From Larus michahellis (Eukaryota; Chordata; Aves; Charadriiformes; Laridae), in NCBI RefSeq assembly GCF_964199755.1, contig NC_133901.1:51061324-51125323 (forward strand): a stretch of 64,000 nucleotides of DNA, given 5' to 3'. The notes under the pieces are model-generated. The model was not told the DNA's origin. It worked only from the letters and a program-made list of their open reading frames with translations, and did not search any database. Positions 37,401-52,600 of this stretch are shown piece after piece. Within the stretch, counting starts at the first letter, position 1. Every line of letters starts with the position of its first letter. Both the position numbers and the translations under genes were made by a program.

Positions 37401-39012
37401 GAGGTGTCACCCCGGAGCCTGACAGTACATTGGTTATGTAAACATAGTAATCCTTGGATTATAAATACTTTATTAAAGCTAACATACCTCAGCTTTTAGC
37501 TCATAATTGCCCATGAGTGCCTTAATGAAATATCATTCAGAATAAAGTCTTCTTTTTTCTTCTCTTTTTTTTCTTCCATATCAACAGCTCAATTACAGCG
37601 GGTCCCCCAAAAGCACAGTTTTCCCTACTTTTTCCCAAAGAAGTGCCAAGCTACCCGTTAAATCTGCAAGTCCATGGCGCAGTAGCTTCCACATACATAA
37701 AGAACTGCAACACAGAGCATGTCTGAGCCTTATAGCTCAAAGTGCTTAAGTCACCATCTCGCTTCCACCCCTGCCATGAAGTTAAGTGACTGGGCCATAG
37801 GCCAGCGAGAAACAGGGAGGAAGCAGAAACCAGCAGAGCTCTCCTGTTCCTAGTCCCGTGCCCGGAGCTTGCACATCTTTGACAGGTTCCCAGAGCTCAC
37901 CAGAGATGGCCTGTGTTCCTCTGCCTCAGGAACACCCTGACTATCTTTGGCCTGGCGCTTCCTTCCTTAAGACACCCCGGCTAGCTGATGTTGCAGAGCA
38001 CTCCTAGGCTGCGGTGGGGAGCCCTGGGGAGAGCAGCTCAGCTGTGAAAAGGAAGGGCTCACATGGAAGTGGTACTAAGGAAAGGAAGCAGCGTAAAGAA
38101 GGCTGAGAAAGCAAACATGGGTGCAGTGATGAGGAGAGATTCCTTATTTAAGACAAGGCCTGGACTGCTGCCATGGCCCTCTGAGCTGCCTTGTCTGGTG
38201 GTGTAACTGGAGCACGCTGTCAGTAATTCAGCTGTTAAGTTCTGCCACCATTACACAGTCATGCCTTGCATGCCACCACAGCACTTCCCCTGTCAGCCAC
38301 CACCTTTCCCTTGGCCACTGTATCAAAGTACTTCCATTCAACATATGACATTGTCATTCCATGACAATTACTGCAAAACAGGCACTGGGCCCTTCTTGTT
38401 CACTGTGATCCAAGTAGCTAGCAGCCCTAAAGAGACTGTTCCCATGCCCCTGCCTACCTTTCAATCCACAATAACCAAGACAATAAATAGATGGGACAGA
38501 AGGAGTGATGGAGTCCCAACCATCTGGTTGTTCACTTATTGCACAAAGTATTTTGGGCTGGTAGGGGAGAGTGGGTGGCTCCCAAGGTCCTTTGAGAAAA
38601 TCCTACAGGGTGGCTGTCCACATCATCTGCTCCAGAAAATATGTTCAGACAGCTCATGTGTACAGGATGCTTAGGAAATGTCACCTAGAAACAGGATATG
38701 CAAGGATGAAGGCTTTCCTCAATTCAATATCAGTCTTCACTCAGCCCCATGGCAAGCTGTGCAAAATACAACATTTATGCCCTGGCAGGTATGATTAGAA
38801 GACAATTTTTGGTCCTGGGTATGTTAACAAGAAAGGGTCATGCTAATAATTTCAGAGGCAAACCTTTGAGACTGGATTTAGTTTCAGTTACAGGAAATAC
38901 TGTACACCGCTTTTGGCCACGTGCACAGAAGCTTGAAAAAAAAAAAAAAAGACAAAGATCACAGTTAAATGTCTCAGTCTTCAGATGGGAATGGCTGTGA
39001 GGAGCAGTCAAA
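34472..39012. other. Intergenic region and TLL2 3' UTR
   Basis: No protein-coding exon is recognised. The first part, up to about 34562, may be 5' UTR of the OPALIN-like gene: an acceptor-like TTTTTAGCAG sits at its upstream end. The right part should include the TLL2 3' UTR. On the - strand, AATAAA occurs at 37474-37469 and 37308-37303, giving candidate 3' ends 1.5-1.7 kb past the TLL2 stop. A (GT)n run lies at about 37170-37182 and a 15-bp A run at 38936-38950. Confidence 0.5.
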
Positions 39013-40621
39013 CTACTTTCTCATGTGCAATGCATCCTGAAATTTGGTACTTATGTATCGGGCATGAAAGCCTTTCTTGTTGATGGTGTCATCTGTATGG
39101 AATCGAATCATGATGGAATCCCCTGCAGAGTAGATTTCTTCCAGAGGCTGCAGAAAAGTAAAGAAGACAGCACAGAGTGGTCAAGTCTGCAGGCTAAATA
39201 ACTGCCTGTGCTATGATGCTGGAATTTAATCCCACAGAATGGCCAGGAAACACAAACATTGAGCGCCCAGTACCTCCTGCCCTGCTCCGACTTCCTGAGC
39301 ACACTCCCTTGCTCTTTGCATGCGTGCCCTTTATGTTTGAAGGCTGATGCCAGCCCACTCTACAATCCCAGTTCTTCCAGTTGTTTTTTGTAGGTCACAT
39401 TCACAGGACTCCCTGGATGTTCTTGTTCCAGTCTTCTGAGTTTTCTCTAATTTGTCCTAATCTTTTCAGGAAATAACACAATCCAAACTGGACCCTGTTT
39501 GGCAGCTGAGGCCCTCTCGGGGTTCATTAGCAGCAAAATAACTTAGCCACGTATCTTACATGATAACTCTGCTTATCTCCACCACTGTTGTGACCTGCTA
39601 CAGCACCCCTGTGCTTCTCTGCAGGACTAACACTTTCCCAGCCATTCTCCATTTGACAGTGTGGAGTTAGGTAGATTACTACCCTGCTGCCCTGAGCTTC
39701 TTCACACCAAGCTGCTATGCCTTCGTTTATTTTCCAGACCATTTCCCCAGTTTGCAAGAACTGTTCCAACACACCTGCTCCTTGGATATCTCTAAATGCA
39801 ATAAGAACCTTCTCCATTTCATTGCTGAAGTCCTAGAGAAATTAAACATAGAACCTCTGGTTTTAAATACCACACACTATTGCTCACATTAACAGAGTCA
39901 CACCTCTTAATGGGGACACAGATAACAGTTTAGGAGACAGCATGCCACCCTGGAGTCAACAAGCAGCTCTGCAAGTCCCTCCACCCTTCTCCCATGCCAT
40001 AGCATGGCCACAATGAGACTTGGCTTCAGGCAGGAAGTAACTAAGGATGAAACTGGCCTTTGGAAGTTGTTTCCAACATTTACACAACTCTTTTGTGGCA
40101 GGGCTGGGGCACAGCAGCGCAGCAGTCCCGTGCTGCTGCACATGGCCCTGCATTAACAAGGGAAAGTCAGTCAAGCAAGGCTTTCAGACAGCTCTGTGCA
40201 TCAGATAAAATGGCTGTGATCTCTAGCAGCAGCAGAAGAAACAAAACCCAGACACACCAGGCAATCTCATCTCCAGTTTGTGAAAGCTGCCCCTCTCCAA
40301 AAACGGTATAAGAGTACCCTTCCTTGCCACTTTCAGTTATGCCTATGAAATCTCCACCACCATGGCTTACCCCTGAGCCACAGAAGCGTCCCAGGCGGGG
40401 TGCAGTGCTGTCGTAACCATCATAAATCTCCATGTAGTCATACCCACAGTCGGCCTCCTCCTCGATCTCGAATGTCTGGAATATCAGCTCCACCCCGTAA
40501 CCGTCTTCAGCTACAATCACCCATTCACAGTTCGCTTGACCTGGGTAGTTGTTGTCTCCAAACTGAGCATGGGAATACAGCTCCTTAGTTCGTACTTCAG
40601 CCTTTAAGAGCCCACCACACT
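39013..40621 (-). CDS. TLL2: TLL2 CUB5 domain and C-terminus (two exons: 40621-40371 and 39147-39013)
   Basis: Starts [20 protein letters not shown]; the last exon opens with [16 protein letters not shown] and ends with the [11 protein letters not shown] tail and a TAG stop at 39015-39013. The C-terminus is intact. Confidence 0.96.
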
Positions 40622-43600
40622 CTGGAAACGAAAAGAGCACAAAACACAGTCTCATCAAAGGCCCTACCTCACAACGAAGACTTGCCATCCCAATTTTGGG
40701 CCAGCCTTAGGGAGAGAAAACCTCCAGCATGAAGTGTATGTACAACAGGGAAGGTAATTAACCACTGCACCAAACTACCATAAACCAGCGAATTCTCCAG
40801 TCACCCATGAATCCATTGACCCACATAGCATAGAGAAGCTTGGTCCTTTTGGTACAGAACATGGAGGGAAAGAGACAATCAATTAAAACTGGCAGAATGG
40901 GGTTCCTGCCACACTATACTCTGGAACAACGTATTATTTTATAGAGCAATTGCTTAAAAGGAAGACATAACATGTTCTTTGCACTCGTCCTGCAGCTGAA
41001 ATTCTGACTTCATGTATTTTACCAGCAGTAAGTCAAAACACGTTAAAAAACTGAGTACCAAAATAACCCTTTTCTGCCCACGCATTGCAGAAAGGTAGCC
41101 CCATGCTTGTGCTAAACCCATGTGATTTGGTGCAAAGTTTCCCTGCAGCCAATCAGGAAGATGTCTCCTCGCCACTCTCAAGCGCTGCTGCTCAGAGCAC
41201 ATTTCATCTGTTTACAGCCGCAGGGATTTCAAAAAAGTGAACCTTGGTACAAGACACCCACCTCTGGGCTGCCACAGATAGAAGATCAAGCTTACTGTGT
41301 CTGTCCACAGCACATCTCTGCTTCCACCATAACCAGCCTGTTCCGTGTGTGGGCCAATACACCGGCATCACCTCATTTTCTGAGGGTTGATGAAGAACAG
41401 AACGGGTTGCTGCTCAACCAAACACCTCCAATTTAAACTAAAGAAATGAGCAGGAATGCCTGACATCAAGAGACCTCTGAGCTGATAAGGAAGCTGGCAT
41501 TGATGGTGCCAATAATGGTCTAGGAACTGGCTAGCACAATTTACAACCACTTAAAATTCAGGCTAAGCTTATTTGGGAGAAAAGCGTGTCTTGTTTTGCC
41601 TGGTAAATGATGCAGTGAGATTTGATGACATCACAGCGTGGTATTGGCAGGCAACCAGCTTACCTGTGCTGTGCTTTGCCTGGAAACCTTTTCTTTGCAC
41701 AGAAGCATCAGAGTAAAACCTGAGGAACATCTTGTTGGTAGAAGCCACTACCGGGTCTGGTTTCTTGCTGCCACAGAAGCGGCCAAGGACAGGTGACTTG
41801 CTGTTGGGCCCATCATACATTTCCAAGTGGTCATAGGCACATTCTTGGTGCTGTTCAATCTCAAACTCATTGAAGGTCTACAGTGAGAATAAGGAGAATT
41901 AAGACAGACATTTGTAAATCTGAGCATGCAATTTAGCAGAGGATGAGATGCCAAGTGAGAAACAGGTCAAATGCTATGCCTGTCCCAATCCTCCCAAAAA
42001 CTAGTACAGAATATTGTGCTTTCAGACTAGAGTGATCTCAGGGTGGCAAAGCTCAGAAGTTCATATGAACGTGCTGTGTAGCCTTAGCTTTGCTGCCTCA
42101 CGTGGGTGCATGACAACAGTGTTCAACTACAAGCCTTATATACCCTTATTTTTTTCTACCAGGAACCCTGCCTAGCACACCCTGATACCACCTTATGCAG
42201 AGATGGTCCCAACAGAGTGGCTCACATGGATGGGTAGGGGCGGGAGGGCACGTTACACCTTCTGTAAACAGAGTGTGCAATGCTCCACAGTTTTCATCTG
42301 CTGGAGTCTCCTCCGACTGCCTCACCCCTGCCTCATGACCCTGTGAGACCTTCTGCCCTTTTGCAGGCCAGGGGTAGCCTCCTGGGATGCCCTCCACCAA
42401 GCACCCCACACAGGACCTATGGGGATCAACCTCCCAGCCATGCAGTGGTGGGGGAAAGTCACTTCAGTCCCTCACAATCCAGCCTGCTTCTCCCCTCGCA
42501 CTCCCGCTCACTGGTTACTCACTACTTTCACTCGGTGGCCAGGTGTTGCAGAGATGTCCCAGGTGCACTCTTTCCTGCTGGGGTACTTGTCAGGCCAGTT
42601 TGGACTGCTCATCGTTCCCTCTGCACCACTCAGCTTGTGCTCACAACCAGCTTGAGAGAGAGATCACAAGATGAAGGCATCAAGGTAGGTCTCACAGGGG
42701 AAGCACGTAATGTCCTACATGCTCCTCTCTGCCCACTGAGACCCTCAACAGGGCAGAAACAGGGAAGGCTTCAGTCACTGAACAAGACCTTTTAGTATTA
42801 CTACATAGTTCTGGTGGGTTTGTCCTATACTTTTTTGAGCTAACTTGACAGCTGGTGAAATGGACCATCCCATTTCCCTGGGCTTCATTAACCTCATCCA
42901 TCTCCTCACTCCCAGACACGTTCTTGGGCTCATCCTCTTGTCTGCCCTGTTCCCAGTGACATGGTGTCCAACCCCACCACCATATTGACTCTGGTGCTAT
43001 CTCAGCCTTGAGTTGTTTTGCCAACTTGGAAAGCTGAATCAGCTCACGGAGGGATGAGACAAGGACCAGAGACTGTACACAGGAAGGTCATGGCAGCACA
43101 CAGCAGGGGTAGGGGTGTAGGGAGAAAGATAATTTTGGCAGCAGCAAGCAGTTAGATCAACTCATCTGACTCAAACCCAATAATTAAATGAAGCAGCAGT
43201 AGCTAGTCTAATGGTGATGACCCCCAACTTCTCCTTTTGCTAGCCCAACTTCTTGCCCCCACCCTGTCCACCCCCATGGCCAGATGGAGGGCCAGATTGG
43301 GGAATGGATCCAGCTGAAAACAAGCCCTCTTCTTCCTTCTTCTAGGTAGCTTTTCAGCTAGCTGGGTTTTTTTCAGTGCCCCAGCCTCGTATGCTGTACG
43401 AACATCCTTCCAACCCTGGGCAGGAAGTATCCTGGCTCAAATTGTGTTTGAGGCACCTTGTCTTTCCTGAGGACAGGGAGCAGGGATCCTACCTTCTTTA
43501 CAGTCATGGCCGTTTTCATGCAGCATGAAGCCATTTCTGCACTGGCATATGTAGCTCCCAAAGGTGTTGATACATTCGTGCTGGCAACCACCATTGTCTT

Positions 43601-46600
43601 TGGAGCATTCGTCCTTGTCTGGGCAGGATCAAACCGACAAACACCGAGTTGACAATGAGAAACAGACTACCACAGTTGCCAGCTGGAAGGCCCATACCCA
43701 GACTGGCAGATACCAGTACAAACCTCCTACCTCTGCTGCTGGATTAGTCCAGTCAGCTTTTTAGCCCAGATACAATTCTCTTCAATTGCCTTTCATTCCA
43801 TAAAATGCATCGCGAATGTGTTTTATTATATAATGTAGGTTTGGAATGGTTAAAGACTCCTATCTAAAAGAAACCTATAGCAGTATCTCATTCTTTTAGA
43901 ACAGGGTCCAGGAAAAGTATCAAACAAATTCATTAGCCTAGGCAAAAACTTACTGGCCAATTTTTACATTTTCAAGTTCCTAGATGCTCTGATGAGCCTC
44001 GATCATTGAAAAGTTCTGTCCAAGAGCACAAGCAGCCAGATGGAGAAGAGGATCTAAGGAACAAACTGCTCCCTGAAGCTGAAGTATGGCCCAGTGGATG
44101 TTCACTCCTGTGTGTTCAGGACCATGCATTCCTGGATCTCACTGTTCTGACCATCAGATATGCTCATGGTTTCCAGTCCAATTTAATTTATGAGCAGTTT
44201 ATCTCCAATTTTTCTTGGGTCAGTGCCCTCCCTGGACCTCATTAACCTCATGTGTCTCCTCACTCCCAAATGCATTTCTAGATGAAACATGCCCCACCTC
44301 ATCCTTCCTCTTGTTAGATTTAATAAGCCAAACCCCTAGCCCTGATTCTACTCTGCAACTGTCTTAATTCAAGGCCTTTTTGCCTGATCATCCTCCTCAA
44401 AAACATTAATACTGCTTGGTCTCTGCTGAAAACACAGCACAAAATTGAATTTCCACTTCCATACGATGTACAGTTAACCTCCTTAACTGCCTGACAAGAA
44501 GGTACGTCACTGACACCAAGAGCTACAAAAGATTCAGAACAGAGTGTTAGAAACTTCCACTAGCGTGCACTGCTTTGATGGGGAGAACTGCTATATGGAA
44601 GACTTCTGGAAATTTTCTAACTCTTGTAGTTTCAGAGGAAAAAGCTTTTCTTTAATGACACCAGGGACAGAAATAACTTCTAGGATCAGGCTTCCCATTG
44701 CTTCCTGCTGTGGAAGGACTGGAGGCATTGATGAAATCCATGCATCTTGCTGACACCACACTATGAAACTGGACCATACATTGCACTGAGAAACCAAGAT
44801 GACAGGTGACACAGCACAGAGCAACCATGCTTTTTAGATTTAATTAACTATGTCAGATTCTGCCTGATTTGACAGGAGGTTGAAGAAAATTCACCAAAAC
44901 CAAGAGGTTCAGTCAGAGGAGACAGCTAAGCAAGTGCAAGAATACAGCCACGTACCAGAGAAGTAGTGAACTTTAAAGCCTTTCTTGGAGACTGTGTTGT
45001 CTGATTTGAACTCCAGTCTCATGTTGTTGCCATACGACGTGATTACTTCAGGCTTTTCTGAGCCACAGAATTTGCCATGCAGCTTGGAGTCAGAAGCCAA
45101 CCCACTACGAACCTCAACATAGTCATATTTACAGACCTGCCAAGAGAAGAGGTGATTTCTCAGCTCGATGGACTTGGAACAGAACATTTCAGAGGAAGGT
45201 GACAGAGGCTTGACTGAGAGGGAACAGAAACAGCCTTATATTCAAACACATTCCTAACTTCCCCAAATTCTCCTCTGTCAGTGTTCTCACCCCCTTCTGT
45301 TGCTGCCCTGGTCTTAAAGCATGGGTGTGTTTATCAGAATAGCAAAGGTTCCATTTAATTTATCTAAAATAATTACTCACACCTTACCCAAGAACACGTC
45401 AGTGCTGAATGAACTTCATCAGCCTGCTGAATTAAGGAAGAGCTACTGCTCCCATTTACAGTGGGGAAAGCGAGACCTGAATGCTTTGTTCAAATTCCAC
45501 CCTGTCCTTAGCAGGGCAGAGAACAGACTCTCTTACTGGTTATTTTGTTTATCCTTGAAGAACTGTATTCATTGTTCATTTCCAATTATTTTCCTGCAAA
45601 GGCAGCTCTGGGGAAGAGGGGGGATGGGACACCTATTAAGGATGGAAAACACCTATAGTTACGCAAAACTGGCAGAGAAAAGAAGCCTATTTATAACAGA
45701 ACAGCTTTAATCCTTCCACTCCATAGAGAAAGCAGATCCGGACTTCAAGGAGAACAATCACTGTTATTGGCTTATTATATCAAGGGCAGGGAAACAACCA
45801 GAAGCTCCACCAGTAAGACAGAGTCTCCTCTTCCTTGTACCCCAAGGATTCATCCAGTTCTGAGTTAGCCAATAGTCACACCTCTGAGATGCAGGGACCG
45901 GTTACGTACATCATTGCCTTCCAGCTCAAACACTTCGAACTGCAGAGAGATCCGGTACTGGGCTGGAGCTACCACCTGCCAGACGCAGTTTTTGTTAGTA
46001 GGATATTCCTTGGGCCATCCAGGGCTAGTAATGGTCCCATTGAGCTTGGTGATGAAGCCCCCACAGGCAGCTGGAGAGGCAATAAATGAACACAAGTTTT
46101 ACTTGGTTCTGTTCAGACACACAGATTGGGCCACATTGTTAGCTAGGAAATGAATCAGATCCTGGTTGGTGGCATATTTCAAATCCCAGCCTCCAGAACA
46201 GGTTTAAAATGCTGGGAGCTGTGAAGAAGACAAACCTCAACTGCTATAAATCACCAGTGAAACACACAGAGCCAGGCTATGGCCCTGAGCACCACATAAA
46301 CCGTGCAAGATTGATCTCCTTTTTACTCTGTAGCCTTGGGCTTACTGTGGATGAGTTGACTTGACACGTACAATACAGTTGGAAAGGTGAGCTTGGTAAA
46401 TTGACCCACAGTCAGTCCTACAAACCTTACTATTTCAAGTTTATCAGTAATGGAATAATGAGAAGATAATGGAATCCTAGGGAAGACACCCCTGTGAACT
46501 CTTCAGTAGCTCATTATATGTGGACTGCATCTTCTCTAGGGAAAATTGAAGACAAAGCCAAAGACTTAGCTTTATTATCCCATTTCTTTTAAAAATTCAG

Positions 46601-49600
46601 GACATTTCAGCTTCATCCTCTTGTGGGAGGGCATGGCTTTTAACTCAAAGGAATCAACCTCAGTTTGCTCTTTTGCTGCAAAATTCTATTTGCAATGAAG
46701 CAATTTTTTCTTGCTGTTTCTTGGGAGTAATGAGATACAGCCAGATCTTCAAAACCCATAGGGATAAGAGCTTCCTGTGTCTTGTTCCCAACATCATTTT
46801 ACATTAAGAGAACTAAGCCAAGGGTGCAGCTTCAATACAAAAAGTGTATCAAGCAAGTATGTCTGGAGAAACAAAAGCAATTTAATACACAAATGAAGTT
46901 TAAAATAGGAGGTTAAGAGCGAAGTCCAAAAAATGTTTGCCAAGCTATACCAACTGGCTTGCTCAAAAGTGCAAGAAATTATTTAAAAAAAAAAAACAAA
47001 GTAAAGCTTCCAAAAGCTTTTTGCACACACCTAACTCTGCCCTTGCCAAGTTGATAGGAGCCTTCCCCAAACAGCTTGACAAAAGCAGAAGTCAGGGCAA
47101 ACCGGCTGAGCACCACTCACAGCGTGGAGCTCCCTCCACCTCTCAGCTGAAAGGCAGAGCTATGAGACAAGAACAATGGGTGTATTCTCACCACACCAGC
47201 AGCTGTATTGCTGGTGGGAGCAAACACTTGTTGCGAGAGACTAGCTGTATAAATAGAAAGCTGAAAGAAACAGTTTCTATCAAAGACATGGGGTTTTTTT
47301 CCCCATAACAGAGGAAGGGAATTGACTCCTGAGTATGGAGAATGTTTGTTTTGCATGCAAGCAAAACATTGATATTTTATTATCCAAAAGATATTTCCTT
47401 TAAAAAATAGAATAATTTCAGCCTTAGATTGAAATACTTCTGGGTCACTCAACAGTTAGGTTGTAATGACCGCCCTCCCTTACGCTGCACCGTGGGAGAT
47501 CTGGTCTGAATGGAGATCTCTGGGCATGAAGAACAACTGGGTTTAGAGAGGTTTAGCAGTAGAGAATCAGAGTAATTTCAGTTTTCCAACCACAACTTGT
47601 TTTTCAATGGAAGATGTTGACAAAAAGAAATTTTTCACATGGGTTAAGATAAATAGAAACAAAGAGGATGTAGGGGCAAGGAAAATCATCTCCAAGATTG
47701 TTTAGATTTCCTTATTAGCTGTAGTACCCATCCTATAGACAGATGCCTCAACCTGTAGGTTACTCACCTTCACAGCTCTTTTTATCAGCTGTCAACTCAT
47801 AGCCAGGCTCGCAGGTGCATTTGTAACTGCCCAGTGTGTTCTCGCAGTGCTGCTCACAGCCACCATTGTCTGGCAGAGAACATTCATCCATCTCTGTCAG
47901 GAGACAACCAGGACAAGTCACCCTTTCCCGAAAACCCAAACCCCATCCTATTCCTCTTGCAACAGTTCTGGCCAGAAGGAGCAGAGCACTAGCTGACAAG
48001 CCGAGCCCAGGGAGCAGGCACTGCAGCAAACCTCACAAGTGCTAAAGCACTCCCACCACCAAAACCATAAAAGACTACAATTACTGTTACTAGTCAAGAG
48101 TGCTTTTTCTAGACAGGAGCAGGGAAACATGGTCTCCTGTAAAGACTTCACTGCATTTTGTTCTCATTTACCCCTGTTTTTTTTTTTGTTTTGTTTTGGT
48201 ATTTAAATTCCTTATGCTTTTGAGGGACTGGAGCTACCAGGAACCAGCCCATTATGGTGCCCACAGCAATGAAGCTATGGAAGGACATACCCCACTGAAC
48301 AGGGTGCAGCAAAGGACCTGGAAGGACACGCAAGTAGTTCTTCCTTTTCATAGACACACCAAGTCTTGCTACCCTAGACGTTGAAGTCAGGTTCTTCCAA
48401 TCACATCTCAGTAACTTGAACTGACATTTTAATATACAGCCAGCCAGCTGTACTGCCTTCTCACCCTGATCCCTGATTCCATGTGCATCCCTTAATAGAT
48501 GGTTTTATAAAGATGATTGTGGTGGGTTGGTTTCAGCTAGCAGCCAAACTCCAATCCAGCTGCTTGCTCACTGCCCAGTCCCCCACTGCAGTGGAATGGG
48601 GGAAAAATTATGAAGAACAGGAGCACGAAAGCTCCTCGGTTGAGACAGGGAAATTACCCACCAATTACCACTGTGGGCAAAACAGACCCAACTTTGGGGA
48701 ATTTAACTTAATTTATTGCCAATTAATGTAAATATTTGAGTACTGATTTGGGTATTGGGAAACAAAAAACAAACAAAAAAAAAGAAACATGTTAAAACAC
48801 TTAGGGTAAACACCTTTCGCACCTCCTTTCCCAGGCTCAGCTTCATTCCACACTCCTCTCTCCTGCCTTGTACCACTGCAGCTTACACTCAATCCCTTCA
48901 GCAAAGCCAGTAGCATGCAAAGGCAGGAGAGGATGGGAAGCTGCAATCAGCACGACTTTGCCGTTCCTTCCTTTTCATACTTCCCCGCCTGCTCCAAGAT
49001 GGGTCCTCCACGGGCTGCAGGGAATATCTGCTCTGCCATGAAGCACCTCCACCATCTCCTCCTCAGGCCTTGGTGTTACCTTTGCTGTTTCACACTTTCT
49101 GTTCCCTCCTCCTCTCTCCCCCCCATCATTTTTGACCTTTCTTAAACATATTTTCACAGAGGTGCCACCAGCTCAGCTGATGGGCCCAGCTGTGTCCTGC
49201 GGTGGGTCCACTGTGGAGCCAGTTGAACCATCTGTCTGGCACGGGGCAGCCCCTGCAGCCTCCCACTGCCAACACCTTGACACCTAGACTCAATATAATC
49301 TTCCAGTAACAGTTACTGCTTCGTACATCAAATAGGAACAGTCTTGACTAGATTATCATTGTAGCTCCCTTCCAACTGAAATATTCTATTCCATTGATAA
49401 CACTGTCTTTCTGCAGAGCCAAGAATCCTGCACTGCAACAGTTCCAGTACAAACAGATTTTATTTTCTGGCTTCTGTCTGTGGATTCGCTATGAAGAAAG
49501 TAGAGTATTTCTTTGCTGCTCCATTCTTGGGTACAGGTTCAGTAGCTTCTGATCTGACTGTTAAATCACTTGCTTGAGAGAAAAGAGAGGCTGCAACTCC

Positions 49601-52600
49601 CACAATCATCAAAACACCCTTTTGTCATCAATCTTTACCATGGGAGGGACACATCCTGGCTATGGGCAAGTATATTTTGCAAAGTATTTTCTTTCCTCTA
49701 ATGTTTGCCATGAAGAAGAAACAACAACTCAAAACAATGTGAGCGTAAGACAAGCACATCACTACCAACACTTCAACCATATATGAAATAGGCTTCAGTG
49801 ATACAAACAATTTGTAACAAAAATGAAGTAATAAAGAATAATCCTAGAGCTTTCGCTTGAGATAGACACGATGGGATGGACATGAGGTAATTGCTCTTCA
49901 TATTTTCCTGACATTGTCTTTTGGATATGACCAATAACTTACCCTCCCTGAGCTCTTTGAAAGTTTATTTTCTCTGAAAAGTTAGAAGTTACCACTGCAA
50001 CTTCTCACAAAGCATAACATTCAATTTCGTCCTGAACTCTGTTTTTTTAAGGTGAGTTATTTTCTTTCAATGTTGCAAGACATGTAATTGAAGCTCTATT
50101 CCTTTCATAATTCACTATGGCAAAGCTGTCCCGTTGCTCAAGCAGCTGTGGGTGGCAGTCTGAAGAGTGCCTGCAGAGCCATCTGATTTGTTCATTTACT
50201 TTGTTCATGGAATGGCTGGTAGTCACAATCCCTCTGGATATAGAAGTAAAGGGCTGCAGACTTCAGATGCCAGCTTGAAAGTCCGCTTGAACCCTGCAGG
50301 TGTGCCTACCCAGCTTTTGCAAACAGACATCATCTCTGCCCACAGCACAAGCTGGCTAGAAGTTGTGTGGCTATGGCTACTGTGGTGCTTGGTCCAAGAA
50401 AACACACTTTGCTCCTCAGCTGGTCTTACTGACATGGATTTAGCAACACTAACGATTCATGAGCTACACGGCTTCTGGTTCAAACATATGAAGTCTGAGC
50501 AGACACTGCAAGGTTTAGTCTGCCAGCAAAAACTCCACAGACAATACCTGTGGCTGCAATTGTACTAGCAGTGCATGTTTATGTATTTTTTTACCTAAAA
50601 AAGAAATAAATTTATTTCTGGCTATCTGTATCACAAGGAAAGCATCCCAGGTTCAGGTGTGCAACTTTCTTCCCCTACAAACTTGCAGGAGAACCTCAAA
50701 TTCTATAAACTGACTTGCTGCAGGCCAGGAAGTCTCCATGCGTTAATCCCTGGAAGACATTTCTGCCACAGCCAGTCTGCACTATCAGAGCTCTTGAAGA
50801 AGTCAAAATGTCCTTAGGAAGAAGTATTTTCTGTGTCTTTATGGAACCTGAGAAATTTAAACAAGGAAGCCTAGGCACTGTGAGAGTTGTTCAGGGACTG
50901 GAATTAAACACCACAGTATTTGGCAGTGATCTTGTAATCACCCTTTGTCATGGTCCATTTGGATCTCTCAAATTTACAGGACAACATACTCTGTGAACTA
51001 AACTTTATTTAACTAATTCTTTTTTTCTTTCTTTTTTGCACGTAAGCACACAGATTAAGAATTATGGGTTATAAGTTATGAAACGTTATGACCTGAATGT
51101 TGAATAAGTGAATTCATGTAATAGACTAGTCTGAGCAAAAGGAATTGAACCCTGCCGTGTTTGTTTGTTGTATTTCTTAATGAGCTCATGAAAAAAGTTT
51201 TAATTCACAGGGCACATCATTGTCCTGTAAATTTGAGAGATCCAAACGGACCGTAACACCTTTAATGCAAGACAAAAGTTAAAGTAGAAACAAATAAAGG
51301 TCTTATGCAATCCAAATACTGGCATTGCAGCTATTATTTCTGAACAATTGTTACTGAACCCAAAAGAAATGTGACCTCGCAGCAGCTCTGCAGGTATTTT
51401 CCCAAGTGGTTAGATATTTGTTTCTTGCCTCTATCAAGTCACCAGGATGCTGGTAAAGGACCATGGCTTGGGTCCAGCTTTTAACAAGAATTTTAGTCTT
51501 CATTTGCATCTTCCTGAAGAGAATCTCAGTTTAGAAACACATTTGTCTCCTAAAGCACTCTGAAACTTTCCCTGGGATTTTACTTGCAATCAAATTTACC
51601 CTCTCTCCAGAAGTTTCTTTTGTAATAGAACTTAAGCAGAGAGTTGTTTTTAACACTCTTTATACAGCACTAGTACCTTTTCTTTGAAAATGTCAGTGTC
51701 CCTTTGCCTGGATAACTGGGGGTCACATTCTGTCCTGCTGTGTTAGTTCCTGTGCTGGTGCTGACACATAAATGAAAGGTTAATGGTTTTTTGAGGTAGG
51801 CTTTCTGTCTTAAACAGCGAGGTGGTGTTCATGCCTCAGCATCAAGCACCTCCACACTCTCAAAGCGATTTGTATATAAACTTGGTATTAGCAGTTGTAC
51901 AGACAAGTCTAACAGCTCTTAGCTATGTGCAGATACAATGGTAACTCATCACTTTGGGATGGCAGTAGGTTAAGCAATGAGTGATGCCCAACTTTGCCTT
52001 TGAGAGGTACTAGATCACATACCTTTAAAGAAATTTGCTGCAAAGCCTGCTTTATTGATGGTTGCATCAGATGCAAACTTCATCCATACTTTATTTGAAC
52101 TGGATTTGATATCTTCTGGCTTCTCGTAGCCACAGAAGTGACCGATCAGTGGGCTGTATTCAGTGAGGCCATCTCGGATCTCCAGGTAGTCATAAGAACA
52201 CGCATCATGCCATTCAATCTGCAATGGGAAACGGGTGTGCCTGTAGCTCACTAGCGTGACTTCTCTGAGTCAGTCTAGCTATCCAGTTAGACTTTGGCCA
52301 GAGATCAGCTTACAAAGAAGGTCCCAAACAACTGGTCACAACTAGGTACTTGCCTCATGGTTGCCACTGAACTCTGCTGCAGTTGAAATTGCATTGGAGC
52401 CCAGGCACATCTCAGTTCTGCTGCTGTTTCATGGCTACCCTCCAGCAAAACCTGATCCCTGACTACCTGCAAGCTTTTCCATGAGAAACTGTAAGTGACA
52501 GTGCAGAACAACTACAAACAAAAAGGCTCACGGGGTGACAGCCAGGAGGTAATGGTGTCATCCCTTTCCAGGACAAGCACAGTAAGTGTGCACAAGCCAC

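Larger units (their letters stand above)
47894..52022 (-). other. TLL2 intron between CUB2 and EGF1
   Basis: A 4.1-kb intron holding the old LTR (48518-49297), a CR1 end (about 49300-49402) and the inverted-repeat element (50952-51252). No exon was found. Confidence 0.65.

Noticed and set aside
38261-38674. A 137-codon open frame on the + strand
   Set aside because: It lies antisense to the expected TLL2 3' UTR region and shows no domain or splice signals that make sense.
42280-42795. A 171-codon open frame on the + strand
   Set aside because: It overlaps the antisense of the TLL2 CUB4 exon, which explains much of its openness.
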